A stretch of 64,000 nucleotides of DNA from assembly GCA_963682175.1 (NCBI GenBank), contig OY821791.1:30006326-30070325 (forward strand), written 5' to 3'. The notes below the pieces were generated by a model. The model ran no database searches, had not been told where the DNA came from, and saw only the letters and a list, made by a program, of their open reading frames with translations. Each line of letters starts with the position of its first letter. Positions within the stretch are counted from its first letter, which is position 1. This stretch comes from Triglochin maritima. Its lineage: Eukaryota > Streptophyta > Magnoliopsida > Alismatales > Juncaginaceae. Below are positions 1-12,100 of this stretch, one piece after another. A program made the position numbers and the translations under genes.

Positions 1-462
1 TTACTGGTTCCTGAGGGTAGCCTTATTCAACATCCTGTAGTCGATACACATCCGCAGTGACCTATCATTCTTCTTCACAATCAACACATGCGTTCCCATG
101 GAGAAGTCACTCGGTCGGATAAACCCAGAGTCCATCAACTCCTGCAACTGCTTCTTCAGCTCTATCAACGGAGCAGGTGCCATACGATACGGAGCTTTCG
201 ACTGGGGTGTCGTGTCAGCCACTAACTCAATGCCGAACTCGATCTCTCGGTGCGATGGTAAACCAAGAATCTCTACAGGAAACACCTCTCGAAACTCCTG
301 TACAACCTCTATATCCTCTTGCCTCCTCGTCCCAGTATCATGAATAACCAGAGTAGCCACAAACGCTCTGCAACCCCGATGCATAAGCCTCTGTGCCTTA
401 ACCACAGACACAACCAGACGACATCCTCTACTCGTCGTCCCTCTGATCAACACATTGGGCAA
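1..462 (-). pseudogene. Ty3/gypsy reverse transcriptase, N-terminal part, cut by window edge
   Basis: The open frame reads the protease-RT linker and the start of the reverse transcriptase. Recognisable blocks are the linker PQSKAPYRMAP, the KKQLQELMDSGFIRPS block and the [15 protein letters not shown] block, where chromovirus RTs have CIDYRxLNKxTxxNxYPLP. The frame runs off the window at base 1, before the catalytic FVDD motif, so activity cannot be judged. The upstream protease and gag parts are broken, so this belongs to a dead element. It aligns by eye with the RT at 26189-27189 but is clearly diverged from it (for example SMGTHVLIVKKND against [14 protein letters not shown]). Confidence 0.9.
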
Positions 463-790
463 GTACTTCCTCGGAATAAGGATCTTCTTCTCACGGAAGA
501 AGACTCACACATCATACTGTGACAGCCAGTCCATCCCCAGTATGACGTCAAAGTCCTCCATTGGTAGCAATGCCAGATCTGCCGGAAAATCATGGTCTCC
601 CGAAACAACTGTGGGGAGAAAGCTCCCCATAGTGCCCACCTCACCCATGGGCGTACTGACTTCCAACAAATCAGTCAGTAGCTTAGGGGTCTGATCTAAC
701 TTGCCAGCAAACTACTCCGAAATGAAGGAGTATGTGGTGCCGCAATCAAATAAAACACGAGCAACCAAACCTGAAACAACAAGGGTACCC
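463..790 (-). pseudogene. Ty3/gypsy aspartic protease remnant with in-frame stops
   Basis: On the minus strand the frame gives VLFDCGTTYSFISE, a TAG stop, then the C-terminal protease half with [16 protein letters not shown], a TGA stop, and the segment leading into the RT. D-C/S-G is the retropepsin active site; ILGMDWL is the conserved C-terminal block of plant gypsy proteases. Two stops in an otherwise open frame show decay. The TAG lies at the same codon as a stop in the younger element at 27190-27192. Confidence 0.85.
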
Positions 791-1369
791 TTCCACGACA
801 GTGCTGGAGTCCTTCGTCTCCTCAGCCTGGATGGTGAAGACACGCCCAACTGTCCTGGTCTGGCCCTGCAGAACAACAGACATGCTGACTCCGGGGCGTT
901 AAACCTGCTGATGTAGCTAGCCAGAGACATCTCCTTTTGCTCAAGAGCCAAGAACTCCTCTTTCTCCTTGTATGTGACGTGCTGCGGAAAGAACTGCTCA
1001 GTCAGCAAACACCACTGCAGATGTGGTCCTCCACCAGTTTGCCGCCTCAACATCCAACACAAAGGTGGCCAGGTCAACCATCCGCTCTGGTACACAGCCA
1101 ACCGCTCGGAAAATCCTCTGGATCCTAAAGACCTAGTCCTCTACAGCCTCAGGGTCCCTCCTGCTATCAAAAATAGGCAGATGCTGCCCCATAAAGCGAT
1201 CATGCCCAGTACCTGTCCCAGTCTGCTCTGCCCTCGCCACCTGATGCTCGAGAAACTCGCCCAGCCAATCCCAAGTAGCGCCCTCAGTGGCACCACTGAC
1301 ACTGCGCTCATTCACGACATTCCTCACACGTCTCAGAGGCATTTGGCCGAAGAAACAACTCAAGATTAG
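791..1369 (-). pseudogene. Ty3/gypsy gag remnant with internal deletion
   Basis: Fragments of a chromovirus gag are visible in several frames: a piece matching FFPQHxxxxKEEFLALEQxEMxLxxYISRF, then an abrupt jump to sequence just upstream of the protease. Compared with the 311-residue gag at 27406-28341, the C-terminal half and the CCHC zinc knuckle are missing. The 5' part (1133-1363) keeps residues resembling LGEFLEHQxARAEQ but is shifted in frame. Not functional. Confidence 0.8.
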
Positions 1370-1454
1370 TCATGAATGCATCCTAAAAGTAAAGTGCAAC
1401 CTATCTCTACTACATCAGGGTGATTTCTTTGGGAGCCACACATAGGAACCGACC

Positions 1455-1466
1455 GCTCTGATACCA
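1455..1466 (-). promoter_or_regulatory. Primer binding site (initiator tRNA-Met type)
   Basis: The minus strand reads TGGTATCAGAGC, the usual 12-base match to the 3' end of plant initiator tRNA-Met. It starts three bases from the LTR edge at 1470 and fixes the element's orientation: the 5' LTR is to the right and the internal region to the left. Confidence 0.9.
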
Positions 1467-1469
1467 AAT

Positions 1470-4400
1470 TGTAACCTCCCAAAACAACGGGAAATTTGAA
1501 AATTTAAACTAGCGAGATCTCAAGACAAGAGTCATCAAACGGTAATGTTACTCGATAAATATAACTAGTCGGTGCACCACAATACAACAGAGTTTGTCAA
1601 AAATACATGATTACATCAATACAACGAAAGACAGATACAAGTAATCATGACGACCTCGAATAGTCCGAAGAGGATCCTGGCTTCAAAATGTGTGCGCCCG
1701 CTGTCACCACCCGACAGAACCTACTATGGTCGTGAAACATGAATCAAACAACAATGCCTGAGTTTCCCATTAGGAAACCCCGTATGCCAAGCTCCCATGT
1801 ATGAACGAAACAGTACGGTAAATGAACCTATCATACTAGTAGCATGTCATGTCATCAACAACAATGCATCAAATCCCCTACAAGGGTAAAACATGACCTC
1901 AGTCCCTCGGCAACAACAAATACCCTCAAAGGGTCAACAAGGACATCAGTCCAGCAACAACAACGGGTCTCCTCGGAAACCTACCGTAGGCACATACGGT
2001 TTTGCGGATAGTATGCGCATCCGCGCAAAGCGAACCACGTGGTCTACACCAACCCAACGGAGCCGTAGCCCGGTCGGTCAAACCATCCCCCGATAGGTGC
2101 CCAATTGAGGAATCATCGCCGGAACAACATCAGCGGCATCGCCGACACAACATCGGCGATACAACATACGTTCGGCACAACATCGCACGACACAACCACA
2201 AGCCAGAACATCATCGGCGGCAAAAATCATGGTGACATCGCCGACACAACATCAGCGGTACAACTTACATCCGGCACAACATCAGACGGGTCTAGACCGT
2301 AGTCTGCAGGGTCATCATGCTCCACCAGCCAGGCATCAACATGCATTGGGATCCACGATCCCTCAGGTTTGCTACTCTACAGGGAGTCTAGCAAAAACAC
2401 GTCACACCAAGATCCATCATCGGAGGTGGCACGACCCAAGTGTCCACACTCTTCCACACGGTGGTCCATGGGCAGGCACGAGCAACGTACCCCTCATCAC
2501 CTCCCGGCTCACACTCTAAGCGAGGACACGGGTTTCCGTGGACAAAGTTGACACAACACCAGGACCGAAATAGGCTATCCGGTCGACCGTTCCCAATAGG
2601 TTTGGTCGACCGAAAGTCTGCAACGGTCGAACTCTCTGCACATCACTTAAGTCCCAATGGTCGAACAACAATCTAAAACCGATCGACAGAATATGGGTCA
2701 AATTTCGGTGTTGGTCAAAATCATTCAAGTCTAATCGGTCGACCAACTCAGGGGTCCCGGTCAACCGAAAACTACCAGGGGTATCCTAATAGTCTAGGTC
2801 ATAAATTGGTCGAACAAGATAATTAATCGGTCAAACATCATGCAATAATATCAAGTTCACTTAAGTTCCGGTCGAACCCAAAAATAGGAACGATCGACCA
2901 AAAACAAACAGGCAATCCGCCGACCCACTAGCACACATGCAACCGGTCGATTGCCACATGGCATCGTTTGACCGGTGTTGGTTAAAGTCGAGCAAAAATA
3001 GTAGACCGGTCGACTACCCCAAGGTACCGGTCGACCGTTGGTCGACAACAACCCGCTCTAACCAAGGATTTTACGCTGTTTCTCGTCGCCGACAAGGTCT
3101 CTGACCTCCCACGACCGACCACAACATCACCCCAACGCGGGTGAGCCACAATCAAACTAAAAAGCCGTCATACCTCAAAAGCAAGAAGGAGCACGCCGGA
3201 GTTCGCTCAACGTCGACTCCCGGCAGCAACCTCCGCTCCAACGCACCTCACGTCCGCGCCTCCGCAACTCCGTGCTCGACTCTAGTCACCGGAGCCTCCG
3301 CCACCACCTCTGGAACGCCGGATGATTGACATCATATCATGCTTATATTTGTGTCTTATATTCATTATCTTGAAAATAAACAATGTTACGTAATGAGTTT
3401 TATGTTTGAGTTTTAGGAATAATAATGATTGAGGAGAAGAGGCATAAAAGGACCTAGCAGCAAGGAAAATGACTGAGTTGCAAGACTTGGGGACTGAGAT
3501 GCAAGAGGGAAGGACCCGGATGTAAGCCCAAAGGACCAAGGAGCAAATCAAGAAACTCCACACCATCATGATGAGTATTTGGGAATTCGATTTGGTCCTG
3601 AGCTCCAACAACTTACCCGGATGCATCAAACATGAAGACAGACAACCACACACCAAAACCAGGACAGATCCAAACAATATAGACCACCAATTGGCGGTCG
3701 GTTTTGGTCCGGATCCGCTAAGACTTTGGCGGGTCATGTATTAGGTTGTGTTTAGTCTATTTTTGGTATACATTTAGTCCCATACCGGGAGATTGTCCCG
3801 GATTACCTTTTTCTATGGCTATAAATATAACTTTTCCTCCTCATTTGTATTCACCCATTGCTTGGTGGCATTCTCTCTACTTGGAGTAAAAACCTTGAAG
3901 TAAAAACTCAATGTGGAGAAGAATGTCACTTGCAATGTGAGTCATGTTAATAAAATATTTTTTCTTAGTTTCATTTAATATTGTCTTGTCTTTTAATTCT
4001 TGCATGCTTCTTTAGTGTAATTTCCTTTCATTTAGCTTCTTTAATATTTCTTGTTGCTTAGTTTAATTACCTTTCATTAGAATATTTCGTTTTGTTAATG
4101 TAGTTTGTAGTGTAATGATTAGTGAGTATTTTCATCCCCTTTGGGGGTGGAGTAGATGTTTATACATGTTATGTAGATGGAATGAATGCTAAACATTGTT
4201 GTATGTGAGAAATGTTAGTATGCTTGTTTGAATTAATGAGAACACCTAACTTGATGGTTTCTGCCATAATGTTTAGGTACATTTTATGCTTGTTTAGGTT
4301 CTTAATAACAAACTTGTCATGCTCATATTAATCACCTAGGTTAGTGCTTTGAATGATAGGTCTTGCCATGATGTACTTCTTATGCATTACAAACACTAAC

Positions 4401-4921
4401 TACACTTGAGCTTATTGTATACATTCATCACTTCTTATTTCATGTGTACACACACTCCACCCCTTAAGGGATTTTCATTCCTGATTTCTATCTTCTTTTA
4501 TTAGTTGCTTAGTTTAGTTCGTTTTGTGCTTTCATTTCCTCCTTTCTAGTTTACTAGTTTAGTGTAGTTTAGTTTAATCAATCATTTCTCTCCTTTCTTT
4601 CCCACTCGCCTTCGAACAAACTAAAGTCGACATACCTCCCTGTGGATCGACCCGTATTTGCCACCGCTTCAATATGACCGTTCACTTGCGGTTTATCAAA
4701 ACGTATCATTCACCGGACAAGGAAGAGAAAGTGAGAGAGAGGTTTGGGTGAGGAATGAAGAAGGAAAAGGGAAGAGGAAGAGAAACATTTTTCTCTTCAA
4801 AAACCCACGCGTCTACAGTAACCGGCCCGTACACCCATGAACCATCACTATTTCCTTTCCATTTCCCATGCAAAGCCTCCACTAATCCCGGAATTAACCC
4901 TAAGTAAGCTTAGGGACAACA
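1470..4921 (-). mobile_element. 5' LTR of the decayed gypsy element, interrupted by a solo LTR
   Basis: The LTR runs from TGTAACCTCCC at 1470 to about 4921, where the minus strand starts TGTTGTCCCTAAG. Its two parts are 1470-3322 and 4718-4921, separated by a 1390-bp insertion. It holds many copies or decayed copies of CGGTCGACCG between about 2575 and 3050, as in the other gypsy LTRs here. A candidate splice donor (TTTTGAG/GTATGAC, minus) lies near 3165; the matching acceptor near 1731 has lost its AG. The outer end is placed by similarity only, because the other LTR is outside the window and no target duplication can be checked. Confidence 0.75.
3323..4712 (+). mobile_element. Solo LTR, 1390 bp, target duplication CCGGA
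   Basis: Starts TGATTGACATC and ends GTATCATTCA. The 5-base sequence CCGGA flanks both sides (3318-3322 and 4713-4717) and the host LTR continues on each side, so this is a complete single-LTR insertion. A TATAAATA box lies at 3820-3827. Near the 3' end is a CTGTGGATCGACCCGT...CTTGCCACCGCTTC stretch, often seen at LTR ends of long non-chromovirus gypsy elements such as the Tat/Athila group; that assignment is inference. A second member is at 55020-56591. Confidence 0.85.
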
Positions 4922-5836
4922 ATGAATCTCTGCTCCTTTAGTATGTGAGTTCAGGACTTAATTGTCATTAGTTGCTATTGTCTAACTGTTGGCAACATAA
5001 GAAGGAAAGTGTTGTTGATACTTTGGTATGTGACTTATGATCACGATTGATTTAGTCCAAATGATCATTTACCAGAAAAGAGGCAACTCTGAGCGTAATG
5101 GTGATATGGGGCGATTAGATGCAGGTATGATTGCCCCACACTTTCGTTGTGTAATCTTAATAGTTGTCTTTAGGCTATTGAATTTTGTTTTACATAATTA
5201 ATCCTGTGCTATTATCAAGCCCAACATAATTATTCTTATGCCATTAACTATATGTTGTTTTTTGCATTATCATTTGCTAATAATTTTTTATACAACAATC
5301 TTGTTATCACGAGCCATTTTCTCTAGTCCTTATTGTAACTAGGGAAAAATCCATGATTAAGACGAGATTAAGTCTTCATAAATGTGGGTGAAGAAAATTA
5401 TAATTTGGTAATCATAAAAACAATAACTACATCGTACACAATAACTACATCATGCTGAAGGTATTACCATCACAATTTACACTATAAGAAAACCTATCAT
5501 TCCCAATGCCACGTGCGGAGGGCCACTATCCCCGACAAACACCCCCTTCTAGACTCTAGTAGTGTTGATACACACTCCATAAAACCAGATCCTCCCCTGA
5601 TTAGAGCACACAAATATGTACCATAAATACATTTAATCATATACCATTACAACTTGAGATATTACATAATCACAAATATCAATGCAGACATACCTCATAC
5701 CAAGGATACAACATATCTTTAAAAACATCACTTTTCTAGAGGATATTGAATATGATATCTTAGTACGTAACTATATATTTCATAGCAAACACATACCCCA
5801 ATTGAACCTAATGGAGTACTAATAATTAGTTAGCTA
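4922..5836. other. Spacer, no gene seen
   Basis: AT-rich sequence between the LTR and the cysteine-rich gene. It probably includes the 3' untranslated region of that gene (minus strand, below 5837). At 5479 there is a CACTATAAGAAAA start with a TAGTAGTG about 90 bases later, which might be a CACTA fossil but has no clean target duplication. Confidence 0.5.
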
Positions 5837-6657
5837 TCACGGCTGAGCATGCAATGACGGAACATTAGGCGTTGCACAACATTTGCAACAACCGCCTGGT
5901 GGTGGTGGATCGCAGCAAACACATGCTGGACATATAGGCCTCTTACCTGCAACAACAACAAAAACAAATTTTTGATTACCACTTGGATGAGGTTAGTAAA
6001 TAACTAATTAAAAAAATTATTCGTAAAAACTTCAGCATGTGACTTCAATAACAAGAAAACAAAGAGGGTCAAAGTTAGAAAATCAAATCATATATATGTA
6101 CGTTAATTGTGAGGGGATGTGTAATTTTTTTTGTGTAGTAGGATGATGGTATTTAGGAAAGAAGAGGAGTGGGGTGACTGGGTAAGAAGAGTAAAATTTC
6201 TTAAATCACATTTAATATGGTACTTAGTAAAAAAATCTGAAGTTAATGAAAGTTAACATTAATATAAATAACAACACAGAAACCCTTCTGGAAATTGATT
6301 TTTGTTCAAGAATGAAATCTAATAGGAACGTTTTTGCACCACTAAACTCTAAAACCTTTTAAAATTTAGGGTTCGGGGCTGTTATCTGGAAAATTTTGTT
6401 GTTTATATCACAAACACATGATTAAAGTGATTTTTACGGTAGTAAAAGTAACTGAATCGATGAGTTTTACAATTAAAGTCATTTCCGGTCGTAAAAATAG
6501 GTACCGATACTAACTCCACCTTATAAACGCTAATAACATTACCTGCATCAACATGAACAACTCGTCCGTCGACCTTCGAGAGTGTCGGGGCCACGACTAC
6601 GAGGAAGAGAAGGAAAACTGCAACCATGGCAGTGCTTGAGATCATCTTTCTTGCCAT
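5837..6657 (-). CDS. Small secreted cysteine-rich protein, two exons, 74 aa
   Basis: Exon 1 is 6543-6657 and exon 2 is 5837-5946; the 596-base intron has GTAATG at its start and TTGTTGCAG at its end. Joined, they give 225 nt with one stop. Residues 1-31 form a signal peptide (MARKMISST, then the hydrophobic run VAVFLLFLVVVAP). The mature part is short and ends in a tight Cys/Pro block, CPxCVCCDPPPPGGCCKCC, with eight cysteines in 19 residues. Similar signal-peptide plus CxxCxCC-PPPP-GxCCxCC proteins occur as uncharacterised plant genes; I know no function. The second ATG (6657) is preferred over 6699 because a TATA box at 6722-6729 puts the likely start of transcription near 6695. It is the only gene here with nothing broken and no transposon origin. 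Confidence 0.8.
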
Positions 6658-6721
6658 CTTCTTACTTGGTTTGGTTATTTTCGGGTAACAATAATGCAAC
6701 TATAAGAATGAAGAATCACTG

Positions 6722-6729
6722 AATTTATA
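6722..6729 (-). promoter_or_regulatory. TATA box of the cysteine-rich gene
   Basis: The minus strand reads TATAAATT, 65 bases upstream of the chosen ATG at 6657, a normal distance for a plant core promoter with a short leader. Confidence 0.6.
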
Positions 6730-7199
6730 CACTTACATAGGTGATGCTATGAGTTCTTAGAAGTCAAAGTTTTATCTTATCATCACTTTTTTTTTCAAAA
6801 AAAGCATGCGACGTTCTTCAAACTCTTGCGTCATTTTCGATTGTATTCAACGAGTTTGACAATTCAAGACGTATCTTACAACTTGCAAGTGTGACGGCTT
6901 GTACAAAATTATAGCATTTTACCCGTTATTTCTTGTTTAATTAATTTTGTGGAATATTCTCAACAGATGATCTCATCATTTTGCAAAGATCGGTCAAATT
7001 TTAAGTGTGAACTAGTTGTTACTCCTTCATACTAATCAAGTTATAAATTGCTACATATTCAAAATTATCGAACGGTTGTCCACTTCTAGAAACAAATTGG
7101 ATGTTCAAATCAATAAAAAAATATAGAGACAAATCTCAATATGAATAATATCAGATTTATTATGCTTCAATAGTTATGATTGATATCCTAGATTAATAT
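6730..7199. other. Spacer / promoter region, nothing recognised
   Basis: AT-rich sequence upstream of the cysteine-rich gene up to the next solo LTR. No open frame of note, no inverted ends and no repeat shared with the rest of the window were seen. Confidence 0.4.
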
Positions 7200-7306
7200 T
7201 GTAATAACCTTAATCTAACACCCTAATTAAACTAAACCTAATTAACCTTAATTAAACCGTGAACAGTGAAGCATGTGGTGGAGTTGAGGATAAGATTTGG
7301 TTTTCC

Positions 7307-7315
7307 TATAAATAG
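7307..7315 (+). promoter_or_regulatory. TATA box of the solo LTR
   Basis: TATAAATAG, 107 bases from the LTR start. U3 would therefore be only about 140 bases, with most of the LTR transcribed. Confidence 0.65.
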
Positions 7316-7483
7316 AGGTGTTAGGTTTAATTTTAACGTTTTCTTCATAACTTGGTTTCATCAGAGAGTGAGAGAGGCGATTTTGGAGGAGAAGAAGGAG
7401 AGAAGGAGAAGGAGCAGAAGCTAAGGAGAAGCAGTTGGGTTGGGCTTGCCAAAGCTTGGGAGGCGTCCACAAACTTCATCAAG

Positions 7484-8789
7484 GTATGCCACGTCTTCAT
7501 TATAACTCACTTAAGCTTGGTGGGTGTTGGGGATCGACGTTGGTGTTGAATTCCCCGTCGGATTGCAACCTATTCAGAGGTTGAAGACGACAATCGATCG
7601 ACTGGTGCCTTTGGGCAGTCGACCGATTCTATTATTATATTGTTTTGCACCCGCAAACGGTCGACCATTATGCCAGATTCGTGCGGGAAAAAGGGTTAAT
7701 GCTGTTATCGGTCGAACGGGTCCACTTAGCCGGTCGACCGAAACAATGAGAATAGGTCGGTTTGGGGTTTTGACTCATTAAACGGTCGAACGCCCTTAAC
7801 CTGGTTCGACCGATCTATTGGATGCTAAGTCGGTTGGGAGCTTTGACCATCAAAACGGTCGACCGCTCTTTAACTTTCGGTCGACCGACTGAGCATTTTA
7901 ATTAAGCTGTAGAGTGCTTGTGACGTTTCGGTCGAACTGTATTTCAGTTCCGGTCGACCGAATATCACTTAGAAAAAATGCTGAGATCCCTGTTATCGGT
8001 TGGACGGACTCTTGGTTCGACCGATCGGATATATAAATATTATAAATATTGTATAACGTAGACCATCCAAACGGGCGACCGCTAGATGACTTTTGTTCGA
8101 CCGATTGGTCGGTAATTCGGTTGACGTGGTTCGACCGATAGACTTGTTTGTACAGTACCGAGTACTGTGCGGAAGACCGGTCGACCAGTGTGCTTTTAGC
8201 GGTCGACCGATCTGCCGCAGGTTGGTGGATTTATCCACACGCGAGCCGTCGAGTTTAGGTCGACTACCGCTCCGAGGCGACGGTCGATTACCGGCTTTGA
8301 GAGCGACGGATTTCACCTTCGACGAGGGCGTATTATTGTTGGCCTCTCATATCGAGCGGGGTGTGAGAGATGAGTGTCGTAAACCTTGGGCTGTTTGCTG
8401 GGGTTTGTCGGTAGGCCGAGGATGTTTCGGCAGGGTACGCGTCTGACGGTTCTTGGAGGAGCAGCGGCTGCCGTCTAGCCCGAGTTGTGCATTCGACAGG
8501 CTGGCTCGCTCCTTGTGCGGAGGCGTAGTACCAGGGTGCCTTCCTACGGTGCTTGGGGAGTAGTGGTGCCGACTGACCCATGTGAGGCAGCGGTGGACTG
8601 ACTTGACCCTTGTGCGGCAGGAGTGGTTCAGTACTGCGGAGGCGGAGATGGGTATTATTGTAGACCATAGGTGGATGATCATGTGCATTGCATTGCATTG
8701 TCTTTAAATTCTATTTTTGTATTTTAGGAGGTTTGGCATACGGGGTTCCCGCGGGGGACTCCGGCATGTTTCAATTGTTTGCATTTCAG
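7484..8789 (+). other. Putative intron inside the LTR
   Basis: CATCAAG/GTATGCCAC at the donor and TTTGCATTTCAG/G at the acceptor. The same pair, at matching positions relative to the TATA box, is present in the LTRs at 22241, 28475, 33633 and 53166. The predicted intron is 1306 bases and contains nearly all CGGTCGACCG motifs. Splicing is inferred from conservation only. Confidence 0.45.
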
Positions 8790-9137
8790 GTAGCGAGCAG
8801 CATTAAAGTCGAGGTGGTGACTGAGGAGGGTGCCCCCGGGATCTGATCATGTCTTCTTTTTGTATCTTTTGTTGAGGTAGTGATTACATGTATATTCATT
8901 TATGTTGTAATCACAGTTGACTCATATGTATATTTTGACTTCCACGTGGATTTATATCTTTATATATATATACATTTCATCTTGTCGTCTCGTGACGTGC
9001 CCTGTGTTGTCCGTTGACGGTCTTTATTATTGTTTAAATTTTCCGCTGTTTTCGGGGACGTTACAAGTATTTTGCGAGTGTGGGTTTAACATCCATGTGA
9101 GCCAAAAAAATTAATTGACATTTAGTAGGTAGTATGG

Positions 9138-12100
9138 TGTTAAATCCTAAACCCACTTAAGTATGCTAATTGTGTTTAGTGGGAGATGGCTTTGATGGGG
9201 GTAAGGTGGAGGTATGGTGATGGGATGGGGTATGGAGGGAGTGTTGGTGTTGGGTTTAAAAGGGAATGGTTGCACCCATTTTTCGTTTTCCCTTCATCTC
9301 CTCTCCTCTTCCCGGTAGGCGGTGACAGTGTTGGTGAGGCGGGTGAGCAAGGCGCGCGCGAGGCAAGGGTGTGGCGTGAAGAAGGCGTAAGAGGCAGAGC
9401 TCCGGTGAACTCCGGAGGTTGCGAGAAGAAAGATATGCCAAGTTCTTTGCATTAGATGTTTCTCACACTTGCGTGTGCGATAGTTTGGCTTGTCTCCGGA
9501 GGTTGGAGACCTCACGGGCGACGAGGACTCTGACCTCTGTCGACGAGGGCATCAAGTTATACTTGGCAAGGCCAGGTTGATGCCATCTAACGATCGACCG
9601 GGGTACGTTTTTGGTCGACTGATCTTAGTGTAAATCTATGATTTTCCACAGCACCGATCGAACGATGTCTTACGGCGGTCGACCAGTTCAGCATATTTGA
9701 TGGGTTTGAGAGTTATCCTTATTTTTGGTCAAACCGGGCCCCTGAGCCGTTCAACAGTTGCCTTGTTTACTGGGTTGGACTAAGTGTTGACCATCTAAAT
9801 GGTCGACCGCTCGTGACATCTGTCTGACTGGTAACTTAAGTTCACTTAATGTTAGGTCGACCGCTTGTTGGTTCTGTAGGATTTCGTGTCCCTATGTATG
9901 TATATATTTTAAAATTTTGATATAACATACAAGATCGATTTTCATATTTTCAGCAATTTTATTAAAACATGCAACCTACATTTATTAAAATAATCCACAA
10001 AAATAGAATCATACCTAAAGGTTCTCTAAAACTTTTTTGATGACCCGGAGTCGTGTTGCCCGCTGAATCGTCCACGGAATTACATCCGAGTGTTCACCAA
10101 ACTCTAAACAAGATTAGAGAGAAAGGAGCTAGCCAATCAATCTCTAATAAGGTTTAGAATCAAGCTAATAACCACTCTTTAAGTCTCCTTAGATTCTGAT
10201 ATCCAAACTTAATTTTACTAAGAGTATTTTCGTGGTGATTAGGGAGAGATTAATGAGAGAAAGAATTTTGCATTAGTCTTAAAACAAGTAGGAATAAGTG
10301 TCCTTTTATAGGCTCCCAAAACATCCTTATCAAGAGCTATTATTTAGCCATGATCCCTTGTTTTTCTCTCCTAAAATTAATCTCTAAATTCCATATAATC
10401 ACCCACAAAAAACGTTTTAATTAAATCTCGAATTATTCCACCCATGATTTAATTAATCTCTTAATAATTCTGGCAGAATCGTTCTTGTTCGGTAGACCGA
10501 GTATTATTCGGTCAACCGAACCATTCAGTTATAACACGTGTTTAGTGCACCGTGAGCTAGACAGTCGACCGAATCCGTATGAGAATAATTCCCTGGAAGA
10601 ATTCGGACGAACCACGTCTTTTAATCGGTCTACCATTGACCCACCAAAATCGCTCCTGGGACATAGTCATCGGATGACCGGGTCACCTTCGGTCTACCGA
10701 GAATACTAATTCTCGGTTGATCTTTTGCAATCGGTTAACCGAACCCGATTATCCAGGCACTCTAGACAATCTCGGTCAATCGATTGCGCTTACCCGTTCC
10801 CCATTCGGTTAACCGATCCGAAGATCACTCGGTCGAACAAACCCGGAACGGTTCACTGTGTTTGACCCCGATTTTGCCTTTGTCAAATTTTGGATTTATT
10901 TCCAACAAAATTTGATCTTTTGGGTTTTTTAGCAAATTCACATCTTATGTAATATTATCCTATGTAATATTAAATTATTACACCCCATAATATATACCTC
11001 TCATATGAATTTATTATGATTCTAATTATGTCAATTCTTATGACATATTGATTTTATTCATTCACCACATGTGTCCAATTTTCATAAAAAACCTGACACA
11101 TCATATGAACTTAAAATAAACCCTCTTGTTTCCCAGTTTTGTGGTGTGACCTAAAGGATGATCTAAGCCGAATTGGCAGTGATATTAAACACTTAATATC
11201 TCAGACTATAAGCGGTATCTAGCTACACATTATAGTCACCCAATTAGCATAGATGTCTTTGTTCCACCCGAACCAAAACACGATCCATTTAGTGATATAA
11301 GTGCACCACTTGTGTCTGTCCCTTGCCTCATGATATTAAGAATATATACAAAGTAGAAATGTGTCATCTTTGTATTATATTCATTTCTTGATCTCTTTAA
11401 GCTAATTATAACTATGTAACTTAACTCAAGTTACATTGTGCACATTATAATTTTGCTTTATCAAGGGGCCCACTAATATCATCACTCAATTAAGAGGGGC
11501 AATGATAATCGTTTGACTAGCTATCTTTTCCAGCATAAGTCATGTTCAACCAACTATTGCCGTTATCACTACACTCATTGGTAGCTTTTGACAATAATCA
11601 AATTAAACACTTCTTGAGTGAAAAGATATAAGTCTCATATCTTAGGATCCAAGACACTGTAAAAACATTAATGACACGAAACACAATTCCATAATGTTTT
11701 ACTTATTAGGTCTATTCAATATATAAAAGTAATCTTTTCCTTTTTTATATACCCGTGTCGTCAATTATTTGTAGAGCTACATCAATCGATGACCAACACG
11801 ACAATCTTATCTCGGTAATTAATGTTCCATGTTAATTACCATGATTGTGAATAACTTTTGATTTATGTAAACCATTATCTTTTAGAGCTCTACGGTTGAG
11901 GACCAATCGCCTCTTCCTTAACTCTTCCAAAAGACGAATAACATAATCAAGGAACAAAATGTTTGCACATTCAATTCATAATAATTGACATATAAAAGTA
12001 AAACTTTTAGAACACATTCCTTTCAGGTTCGACCATTGAGACTTGATGATTGTATAAAGAACCCTGATATCTTTCGGTTGAGCGGGGCCTCTTAGCCGTG

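Larger units (their letters stand above)
7200..9065 (+). mobile_element. Solo LTR of a gypsy family, 1866 bp, imperfect target duplication
   Basis: Starts TGTAATAACC and ends GGGGACGTTACA; flanks are AATAT (7195-7199) and AGTAT (9066-9070), matching at four of five bases. Inside are a TATAAATAG box (7307-7315), a pyrimidine-poor leader, a candidate splice donor AAG/GTATGCC at 7484, a cluster of CGGTCGACCG-type motifs at about 7590-8265, and a candidate acceptor TTTCAG at 8784-8789. It lacks coding sequence on both sides. Confidence 0.85.

Noticed and set aside
5479..5572. CACTATAAG start and TAGTAGTG about 90 bases on, possible small CACTA
   Set aside because: Flanks do not give a 3-base duplication and inner ends do not match.
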